Shown: one piece after another, positions 10,150-14,657 of the stretch
Layout of the letters: every line of letters begins with the position of its first letter
Numbering within the stretch: the first letter of the stretch is position 1
Origin: Paracoccaceae bacterium
GTDB lineage: Bacteria; Pseudomonadota; Alphaproteobacteria; Rhodobacterales; Rhodobacteraceae
DNA length: 14,657 nt
Assembly: GCA_024304875.1 (NCBI GenBank)
Contig: JAMWZF010000037.1
Coordinates: 1 to 14,657, forward strand
Direction of reading: 5' to 3'
Notes under the pieces: generated by a model
The model's database searches: none
Seen by the model: the letters and a program-made list of their open reading frames with translations, nothing else
What the model was told of the DNA's origin: nothing
Program-made: the position numbers and the translations under genes

Positions 10150-10262
10150 ACCTGACTGACGCTTCCCGGATGTACCGGGGCAACGGGGGTTCACGTAGCG
10201 ACGGTAACGTCTCCTAGCCGAAACCACGGGCCGGCCCTCCGGTCCCTTGTCTCTCCAGGAGA
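10150..10262 (+). ncRNA. Probable structured leader RNA (speF-type) of the decarboxylase
   Basis: The 120 bases before the decarboxylase start hold several helices. CCCGG-ATGTA-CCGGG lies at 10166-10180. ACGT (10193-10196) can pair with ACGT (10207-10210) inside GGTT/AACC arms (10188-10191 and 10223-10226). A strong hairpin GGGCCGG-CCCT-CCGG-T-CCC with one bulged T occupies 10228-10246. TCTCC (10252-10256) faces the ribosome site AGGAGA (10257-10262) and could mask it. A conserved speF leader RNA is known upstream of ornithine decarboxylase genes in alphaproteobacteria. Gene, lineage and position all fit, but I cannot align to the model here. A 15-codon frame runs through the first helices. 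Confidence 0.5.
10170..10217 (+). CDS. Possible 15-residue upstream ORF in the decarboxylase leader
   Basis: An ATG at 10170 opens a short frame, MYRGNGGSRSDGNVS, ending at TAG 10215-10217, 52 bases before the decarboxylase start. It overlaps the first two leader helices, so translating it would change their folding. No good ribosome site precedes it, and the start lies in a hairpin loop. The frame may be chance inside a conserved RNA. It is listed because leader peptides control some polyamine genes in other bacteria. Confidence 0.2.
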   Translation: MYRGNGGSRSDGNVS

Positions 10263-10269
10263 TGTCCCC

Positions 10270-11442
10270 ATGACTGCCCATCAAACCGGCCACTTCGTGG
10301 CCGCGCCCGTCGACGTCCGCTCTCGCGCCGAAACCTACATCGCCGCCCACACCTTCGACCGGCCGACCCTCGTGCTCGACCCCGAGGCCGTGGCCGCGTC
10401 CTACCGTGGCCTGAAGGCCGGCCTCGGCCGCGCCCACATCCACTACGCGGTGAAGGCGAACCCCGAGCCGGCGATCCTGCGCACCCTGACCGCCCTCGGC
10501 TCGGGCTTCGACGCCGCCTCCCGCGCGGAAATCGAGCTTTGCCTCGCCGCCGGCGCTACCCCGGACCGGATTTCCTTCGGCAACACCGTGAAGCGGCCGG
10601 CCGACATTGCCTGGGCGCACGCCCACGGCATCACCCTCTTCGCCGTCGACGCGGAAGAAGAGATGGACAAGATCGCGGCCCACGCCCCCGGCGCCCGGGT
10701 CTACATCCGCGTCCGCATCGACGTCTCCCAGGCCGACTGGCCGCTCAGCCGCAAGTTCGGCGTCCCGGCCGAGACCGTGCCCGCCCTGCGCGCCCGCGCC
10801 GCCGCGGTCGGCCTCACTGTCGTGGGCCTGTCGTTCCACGTCGGTTCGCAGACCCGCGAGAGCGCCATGTGGGGGCCCTGCCTCGACGCCGTGGCCGAGA
10901 TCTGGCACGCCGCCCAGGCGGACGGTGCCGAGTTCACCCTGCTGAACATCGGCGGCGGCTTCCCGGCCTTCTACGGCGAGGTTGTCGAGCCTGCGGAAGT
11001 CTACGGCGCCAACGTCATGGCGATGATCGAAGAGCGCTTCGGCCACGTTCCCCACGTCATGGCCGAACCCGGCCGCGGCATGGTGGCGGAAGCCGGTGCG
11101 ATCTCGGCCGAGGTGCTGCTGGTGGCCCGCAAGTCGACTACCGACATGCACCGCTGGGTCTACCTCGACATCGGCAAATTCTCGGGCCTGGCGGAGACCA
11201 TGGACGAGGCGATCCGCTACCAGTTCACTACCGCCCGCGACGCCGGCACCTTCGGTCCCTGCATCCTGGCCGGGCCGTCCTGCGACAGCGCCGACGTGCT
11301 CTACGAGCAGCGCCCGGTAAACCTGCCCGCCGAACTTCAGGCCGGCGACCGGATCGTGATCCGCAACTGCGGCGCCTACACGACGACCTACGCGTCGATC
11401 GGCTTCAACGGCTTCCCGCCGCTGGACGTCGTGGTGCTCTGA
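10270..11442 (+). CDS. PLP-dependent ornithine/lysine decarboxylase (alanine-racemase fold)
   Basis: Cytoplasmic fold-type III decarboxylase of 390 residues, probably converting ornithine to putrescine (or lysine to cadaverine), the entry to polyamine synthesis. The PLP-binding lysine is K62 in YAVKANP. HVGSQ (190-194), the glycine loop GGGFP (228-232) and EPGRG (266-270) hold the cofactor phosphate. CDSADVLYE gives the active-site C338 and D339 supplied by the partner subunit. These are eukaryotic-type ODC signatures. Length fits the bacterial ODC/LDC group, not the longer biosynthetic arginine decarboxylases. Substrate preference cannot be read from sequence by eye. The ATG follows AGGAGA at 10257-10262. 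The gene is monocistronic, with a structured leader upstream and a strong terminator just after the stop. Confidence 0.93.
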   Translation: MTAHQTGHFVAAPVDVRSRAETYIAAHTFDRPTLVLDPEAVAASYRGLKAGLGRAHIHYAVKANPEPAILRTLTALGSGFDAASRAEIELCLAAGATPDRISFGNTVKRPADIAWAHAHGITLFAVDAEEEMDKIAAHAPGARVYIRVRIDVSQADWPLSRKFGVPAETVPALRARAAAVGLTVVGLSFHVGSQTRESAMWGPCLDAVAEIWHAAQADGAEFTLLNIGGGFPAFYGEVVEPAEVYGANVMAMIEERFGHVPHVMAEPGRGMVAEAGAISAEVLLVARKSTTDMHRWVYLDIGKFSGLAETMDEAIRYQFTTARDAGTFGPCILAGPSCDSADVLYEQRPVNLPAELQAGDRIVIRNCGAYTTTYASIGFNGFPPLDVVVL

Positions 11443-11463
11443 GAGAAAGTCCGAGCAGTCGGG

Positions 11464-11492
11464 AAGGGCGGCCCCGCGAGGCCGCCCTTTTT
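11464..11492 (+). terminator. Rho-independent terminator of the decarboxylase gene
   Basis: AAGGGCGGCC (11464-11473) and GGCCGCCCTT (11480-11489) are perfect arms around a 6-base loop, followed by more T. It lies 21 bases after the stop. The reverse direction has only a short T run, so it mainly serves the plus strand, although it also lies just beyond the end of the convergent DUF2892 gene. Confidence 0.95.
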
Positions 11493-11502
11493 CATTTTGC
11501 CG

Positions 11503-11721
11503 TCATCTCGCCCGGGTGCTGCAGGTGTTGATCCCCAGAAGCTGGTAGGGCGGACAGGAGCCCATGGCGGCGGTGGCCAGCATGACCACGCCGACGATCC
11601 CGGCGATCCCGGCGATCCAGGTCCAGACGCCGGTCAGGACGGTAAAGGCGAGGATGAAGGCGAGGACGCCGATGACGGCGCGGATCGCGCGGTCGGTCTG
11701 TCCCATGTTCTTGGCAAGCAT
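11503..11721 (-). CDS. Small DUF2892-type inner-membrane protein
   Basis: Predicted 72-residue membrane protein with two hydrophobic helices (about 14-30 and 33-53). The C-terminal motif GSCPPYQLLGINTC has two cysteines, C56 and C67. This pattern is typical of the DUF2892 family, also found as the membrane tail of YgaP-type rhodanese proteins, but no rhodanese domain is present here. Function is unknown; family members often sit near redox or sulfur genes. The ATG at 11721 follows GGAGA (11728-11732 on the plus-strand numbering) with 6-base spacing, so it is preferred over the upstream in-frame ATG at 11745. An FNR-type box lies 60 bases upstream, suggesting low-oxygen control. Confidence 0.82.
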   Translation of the reverse strand: MLAKNMGQTDRAIRAVIGVLAFILAFTVLTGVWTWIAGIAGIVGVVMLATAAMGSCPPYQLLGINTCSTRAR

Positions 11722-11780
11722 TTCGGTTCTCCGATGATGACCCATGGGACAATGGATATCACGAAACAGGAAAGTGGCAT

Positions 11781-11794
11781 ATGATCTGGATCAA
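11781..11794. promoter_or_regulatory. FNR/FnrL-type box
   Basis: ATGATCTGGATCAA matches the TTGAT-N4-ATCAA consensus at nine of ten positions; on the minus strand it reads TTGATCCAGATCAT. It is centred about 66 bases before the DUF2892 start and about 92 bases before the GIN-protein start, in the divergent gap between them. The position fits activation of the minus-strand gene. Whether the plus-strand gene responds is unknown. Confidence 0.6.
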
Positions 11795-11795
11795 C

Positions 11796-11820
11796 CGCCA
11801 CGCGGAAATCTTGCGTGGCG
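11796..11820. other. Perfect 8-bp inverted repeat next to the FNR box
   Basis: CGCCACGC and GCGTGGCG are separated by 9 bases. The element begins one base after the FNR-type box, in the divergent gap. It has no T tract, so a terminator is unlikely; an operator or leader hairpin of the GIN-protein gene is possible. A smaller palindrome, AAAGT-TTACC-ACTTT (11828-11842), follows at once in a locally AT-rich patch that probably holds the promoter of that gene. Confidence 0.5.
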
Positions 11821-11879
11821 TCTCTTCAAAGTTTACCACTTTAACATTACCTCGGCGGTGACCTTAAAGGAGTCTCCGG

Positions 11880-12566
11880 ATGCGCATTGTCGCCCCTCTT
11901 GGCCTGATCGCCGGCATCGCGGCCGCGCCGGCCCTGGCAGAAACCCGAACCTATGACCTGTCCGGCTTCACCCGGATCGAGGCGCATGACGGTGTGGAGG
12001 TCGAGGTCTCCATCGCCGAGGCCTTCACGGTGGAGGCCGAGGCGCTGCGCGGCGACCTGGACCGGCTCGAGGTCACGCTGCGCGGCGAGGCGCTGCATAT
12101 CGAGCGCGACGCCGACTGGCGTCTCTTCGGCACCGGCAACCGGGACCGTTTCCGCATCATCGTGACCCTCCCGATGCTGGAGGAGGCGCAGGCCGCTTCG
12201 GGCACCCGCATGATCGCGGCGGGGGTGATCGGAGATCTGACCGCCGTGGCCAGCGGCGGCAGCCATCTGGAGGTGACGGGCGACCTTGGCGTGGTTCGGG
12301 CCGAGGTCTCGGGCGGATCTCATCTTGAGCTCACGGGCAGCTGCGCGGAGATCGACGCCGAGGGGTCCGGCGGCTCGCGCGTTCTGGCGGCGGAGCTGGC
12401 CTGCCACGGCGCCACGGCGACCGCCAGCGGCGGCACGCGGGTCGAGCTGACCGCGGGCGGGACCGCTTCTCTCGGCGCCTCGGGCGGGTCGTCCATCGTG
12501 CTGACCGGAGGGGCCGAGGTGACCCGGGCCGAGACTTCGGGCGGCGCCTCGATCCGGACACGGTAG
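11880..12566 (+). CDS. Exported GIN-domain (DUF2807-like) beta-helix protein
   Basis: Predicted exported protein of 228 residues with a signal peptide (1-20, ending PALA before E21) and no lipobox cysteine. The mature start TYDLSGFTRIEAHDGVEVEV is typical of the putative auto-transporter adhesin head GIN domain. From about 105 onward a short unit recurs about every 19 residues, each with SGGS/SGGT/SGGA (125, 144, 163, 183, 201, 220), as expected for stacked turns of a right-handed beta-helix. Two cysteines (C155, C175) are spaced one turn apart and might pair. Function is unknown; GIN proteins are often envelope-associated. The ATG follows AAGGAG (11867-11872). The protein ends right after the last repeat. 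It is divergent from the DUF2892 gene. Confidence 0.85.
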   Translation: MRIVAPLGLIAGIAAAPALAETRTYDLSGFTRIEAHDGVEVEVSIAEAFTVEAEALRGDLDRLEVTLRGEALHIERDADWRLFGTGNRDRFRIIVTLPMLEEAQAASGTRMIAAGVIGDLTAVASGGSHLEVTGDLGVVRAEVSGGSHLELTGSCAEIDAEGSGGSRVLAAELACHGATATASGGTRVELTAGGTASLGASGGSSIVLTGGAEVTRAETSGGASIRTR

Positions 12567-12578
12567 CGGCGGAAGGTT

Positions 12579-12641
12579 GAGGCGCCCCGGGCCTGCTCCG
12601 GGGCCTCTCTGCTGGGCGGAGTCCCGGATCAAGTCCGGGAC
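12579..12641. repeat. Two palindromic elements downstream of the GIN and mmsB genes
   Basis: The first element pairs GCCCCGG (12584-12590) with CCGGGGC (12598-12604) around GCCTGCT. The second pairs GTCCCGG (12621-12627) with CCGGGAC (12635-12641) around ATCAAGT. The second matches a CCCGGACTTGATCCGGG-like palindrome that I recall as highly repeated between genes in many alphaproteobacteria. Together they fill the convergent gap and start 12 bases after the GIN-protein stop and 3 bases after the mmsB stop. They may act as transcript ends for both genes, although neither has a clear T run. Confidence 0.7.
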
Positions 12642-12644
12642 GTG

Positions 12645-13523
12645 TCACGAGCCACGCGTCCGTCCACGCCGCTCGAACCGGGGCAGCATGGCGCTGAAAT
12701 CGCGGCCTTTGCCGCCTTCCTCCTCGACGAACCGCCGGTAGAGATCGAGCGCCGCCGCCCCCATCGGGGTGTCCGCATCCGCCACCTCGGCCGCCATCTG
12801 GGACAGCGACAGGTCCTTCAGCATCAGCTCCGCCGCGAAGCCGGGCTTGTAGCCGCTGTCCGCAGGCGAGGTCGGGCCGACGCCGGGGGCGGGGCAGTAG
12901 CTGGTCATCGACCAGGAGGAGCCGGAGGAGGTGCTGACCACGTCGAACATCGCCTGCCGGTCGAGGCCCAGCTTGTCGGCCAGCACGAAGGCCTCGCAGG
13001 TGGCGATCATGGTCACGCCGAGGATCATGTTGTTGCAGATTTTGGCCGCCTGGCCATTGCCCGCCGGGCCGCAGTGCACGGCCTTCTGGCCCATGACGTC
13101 GAAGAGCGGCTTGACCGTGGCAAAGGCCTCCTCCGGCCCGCCCGCCATGAAGGTGAGCGTGCCGTTCGTCGCGCCGCCGATCCCGCCGGAGACGGGGGCG
13201 TCGACGGCCCGCAGCCCCGCGGCCTCGGCCGCCTCGGCAACCGCCCGGGCGCTTTCGACGTCGACGGTGGAACAGTCGAGGTGGACGGCGCCCGGCGCCA
13301 TCGCGCCGTGAATCTCCTCGGCCACCTTGCGCAGGATCGGCCCGTCGGGGAGCATGGTGATGACCACCTCGGCGCCCTTCGCCGCCTCGGCGGCGGAGCC
13401 CGCCATCGTCAGCCCCTCGGGCCGCGCGGCGACGTCGTAGCCGGTCACCTCGTGCCCCGCCTTGGCAAGGTTGGCCGCCATCGGCGCGCCCATGTTTCCA
13501 AGGCCAATGAACCCGATCTTCAT
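12645..13523 (-). CDS. mmsB: 3-hydroxyisobutyrate dehydrogenase
   Basis: NAD-dependent oxidation of 3-hydroxyisobutyrate to methylmalonate semialdehyde in valine degradation, in the cytoplasm. The 292-residue length is standard for the family. The N-terminal Rossmann motif GFIGLGNMGAPMA (4-16) opens the protein. The substrate-binding signature DAPVSGGIGGATNGTL lies at 108-123, and the catalytic lysine is K161 in GNGQAAKICNN. The C-terminal all-alpha domain contains GYKPGFAAELMLKDL with the conserved K236. The ATG at 13523 follows GGGAGGA with good spacing. The gene starts 12 bases after the stop of the CoA-hydrolase gene, so the two are almost certainly co-transcribed and act in consecutive steps. 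Other beta-hydroxyacid dehydrogenases (glyoxylate or tartronate semialdehyde reductase) are less likely given this neighbour. Confidence 0.95.
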   Translation of the reverse strand: MKIGFIGLGNMGAPMAANLAKAGHEVTGYDVAARPEGLTMAGSAAEAAKGAEVVITMLPDGPILRKVAEEIHGAMAPGAVHLDCSTVDVESARAVAEAAEAAGLRAVDAPVSGGIGGATNGTLTFMAGGPEEAFATVKPLFDVMGQKAVHCGPAGNGQAAKICNNMILGVTMIATCEAFVLADKLGLDRQAMFDVVSTSSGSSWSMTSYCPAPGVGPTSPADSGYKPGFAAELMLKDLSLSQMAAEVADADTPMGAAALDLYRRFVEEEGGKGRDFSAMLPRFERRGRTRGS

Positions 13524-13535
13524 CTCAGTCCTCCC

Positions 13536-14564
13536 TTACAGCTCCAGCGGCGGCGTGACCGGCGCGCGCATCCGCGCCACGTCCGCCGCCGGCACGTCCC
13601 AATCGCCGTGCCGCCATGTCGGCGACCGGTCCCGATCCACGACGGCGGCCCTGATCCCCTCGATGAAATCGCCGTGCTCCATCGACCGGGAGGTGAACCG
13701 GCACTCGTGGTCCAATGCCGCCTCGATGGTGTCGGCCTTGCGCACGGCGGCGATGATCTCGAGCGTCACGGCCATGGAGAGCGGCGAATTGCGGCGCATG
13801 GCCTCGAGAGCCTTGGTCGCAATCTCCGAGCCGTCCGCCTCCAGCCGCGCGCCGATCTCGGTCAGGGTCCCGGGGCCGAAACAGTCGTCGATGATGTTCT
13901 GCCAGCCCCCTAGCCGCGCCTCGGGCCCCGGCCGCGAAGCCCTGTCCACCGCCGCCTCGTCGCCTGTCTTGCACAGCTCCGACACCAGCGCCGGCCAGTC
14001 CGCCTCGGGCACCAGATAATCCGCGAACCCCGCGTAGATCGCGTCGCCCGCCTCCATCCGGTCCGCCGTCAGGCCGAGGTAGTCTCCCAGCCGCCCCGGC
14101 GCCCGGGCCAGGATCAGCGAGCCGCCCACGTCCGGGACCAGCCCGATGCCGCATTCGGGCATGGAGACCTGCGCCGACTCTCCCAACACCCGGTGCGAGC
14201 CGTGGCAGCCGACGCCAACGCCGCCGCCCATGGTAAATCCCTGCATCAGGGTGACCACGGGCTTGGGAAACCGGAACAGGCGGGCGTTCATCCGGTATTC
14301 ATCCCGCCAGAACCGCTCCCCGTAGGCGAAGTCGCCGGCGCGGCCCCGCTCGTACATTTCCTGGATGTCGCCGCCGGCGCAGAAGGCCCGGTCGCCTGCC
14401 GCGTCGATCACCAAGAGGTCGACCGAGGCATCGAGGCGCCAGTCTTCCAGCGCAGCGTCGATGGCGCGGACCATGTCCCAGGTCAGGGCGTTCAGTGCCT
14501 TCGGCCGGTCGAGGGTGATCCGCCCCGCGCGGCCCTCCTTGCGGATCCGGATGTCCCCGCTCAC
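13536..14564 (-). CDS. 3-hydroxyisobutyryl-CoA hydrolase (enoyl-CoA hydratase superfamily)
   Basis: Predicted crotonase-fold thioesterase of 342 residues that releases 3-hydroxyisobutyrate from its CoA ester in valine breakdown. NRLFRFPKP-like and CAGGD (62-66) segments and GFTMGGGVG (109-117) form the oxyanion/CoA site. MPECGIGLVPDVGG supplies E137 and D145, the pair expected for hydrolases of this subgroup. The extended C-terminal region (about 200-342) with FTSRSMEHGDFIEGIRAAVVD is typical of this family and absent from simple enoyl-CoA hydratases. The GTG at 14564 is preferred because GGGGAG (14570-14575) lies just upstream. A TTG at 14591 would add nine residues that come from a repeated DNA element. 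It is followed by mmsB after 12 bases. Confidence 0.88.
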   Translation of the reverse strand: MSGDIRIRKEGRAGRITLDRPKALNALTWDMVRAIDAALEDWRLDASVDLLVIDAAGDRAFCAGGDIQEMYERGRAGDFAYGERFWRDEYRMNARLFRFPKPVVTLMQGFTMGGGVGVGCHGSHRVLGESAQVSMPECGIGLVPDVGGSLILARAPGRLGDYLGLTADRMEAGDAIYAGFADYLVPEADWPALVSELCKTGDEAAVDRASRPGPEARLGGWQNIIDDCFGPGTLTEIGARLEADGSEIATKALEAMRRNSPLSMAVTLEIIAAVRKADTIEAALDHECRFTSRSMEHGDFIEGIRAAVVDRDRSPTWRHGDWDVPAADVARMRAPVTPPLEL

Positions 14565-14570
14565 GCCGCT

Positions 14571-14604
14571 CCCCTCTTCATTCTGGCCCAAAAACGCAAC
14601 TGCG
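14571..14604 (-). repeat. Third copy of the short repeat, inside the valine operon
   Basis: On the minus strand this reads TGCGTTT, then GGGCCAGAATGAAG, then AGGGG, closely matching the two copies at 3101-3200. It starts 14 bases after the stop of the upstream acyl-CoA dehydrogenase fragment, and its G-rich end forms the ribosome site of the CoA-hydrolase gene. So here it is an intercistronic element, not a gene end. Confidence 0.7.
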
Positions 14605-14617
14605 ACGCCGGCATCTC

Positions 14618-14657
14618 TCAGGACGCCAGCATCTGACCCGCCACGATCAGGCGCATG
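14618..14657 (-). CDS. C-terminal end of a probable acyl-CoA dehydrogenase (partial)
   Basis: The last visible codons on the minus strand read MRLIVAGQMLAS and stop (TGA at 14618-14620). The preceding codon ends in C, consistent with Ile (ATC). Acyl-CoA dehydrogenases typically end in ...NEIMRxIxARxLL, so this looks like the tail of one. In this place, 53 bases before the hydrolase gene, an isobutyryl-CoA dehydrogenase for the earlier valine step is the natural guess. Only 12 residues are visible; the rest lies beyond the window. Confidence 0.6.
   Translation of the reverse strand, partial: MRLIVAGQMLAS

Noticed and set aside
9475..11151. 558-codon minus-strand open frame across the Gly/Asn-rich gene, the divergent gap and the decarboxylase
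   Set aside because: It is antisense to a confident decarboxylase and crosses a control region; its composition is typical of shadow frames.
14565..14591. TTG start giving nine extra residues to the CoA hydrolase
   Set aside because: The added residues derive from the repeated DNA element, and the GTG at 14564 has a good ribosome site.

Overview
The window looks like chromosome from a high-GC alphaproteobacterium, most likely Rhodobacteraceae (Roseobacter/Rhodobacter group). The reasons are heavy G/C third-position use, a perfect GTTC-N7-GTTC SOS box before uvrA (the Rhodobacter-type LexA site), an FNR-type box, a likely alphaproteobacterial leader RNA before ornithine decarboxylase, and a paired valine-catabolism gene set typical of the group. 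I see no insertion sequence, phage, CRISPR array, tRNA or rRNA.

Layout. (1) 58-3071, plus strand: a PAS-GAF-GGDEF diguanylate cyclase, then dihydrolipoyl dehydrogenase (lpdA) with a strong RBS and an operator-like palindrome upstream. (2) 3072-3229: the convergent gap between lpdA and the next gene, filled by two facing copies of a short repeat; a third copy lies at the right end of the window. (3) 3230-5938, minus strand: a 902-residue secreted von Willebrand A protein with six tandem Ig-like repeats. (4) 5939-6136: a divergent control region with the SOS box, then uvrA (6137-9007), closed by a strong hairpin terminator. (5) 9063-9920, minus strand: a secreted Gly/Asn-rich protein of unknown function. 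(6) 9921-10269: a 349-base divergent gap whose right part is a structured leader for the PLP-dependent ornithine/lysine decarboxylase (10270-11442), which ends at a textbook terminator. (7) 11503-11721, minus: a small two-helix DUF2892 membrane protein with an FNR-type box upstream. 11880-12566, plus: an exported GIN-domain (DUF2807-like) protein. (8) 12567-12644: two palindromic elements. (9) 12645-14657, minus: a valine-degradation operon fragment read right to left, comprising the last codons of a probable acyl-CoA dehydrogenase, a 3-hydroxyisobutyryl-CoA hydrolase, and 3-hydroxyisobutyrate dehydrogenase (mmsB).

How the genes relate. Most are independent housekeeping or accessory units. 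The only clear multi-gene pathway is valine catabolism: isobutyryl-CoA oxidation, then thioester hydrolysis, then oxidation of 3-hydroxyisobutyrate. I found no clearly new multi-gene system. The parts most worth a second look are the three-copy repeat that follows stop codons, the decarboxylase leader with a possible 15-codon reading frame, the repeat-rich VWA protein that shares a control region with uvrA, and the uncharacterised Gly/Asn-rich secreted protein.
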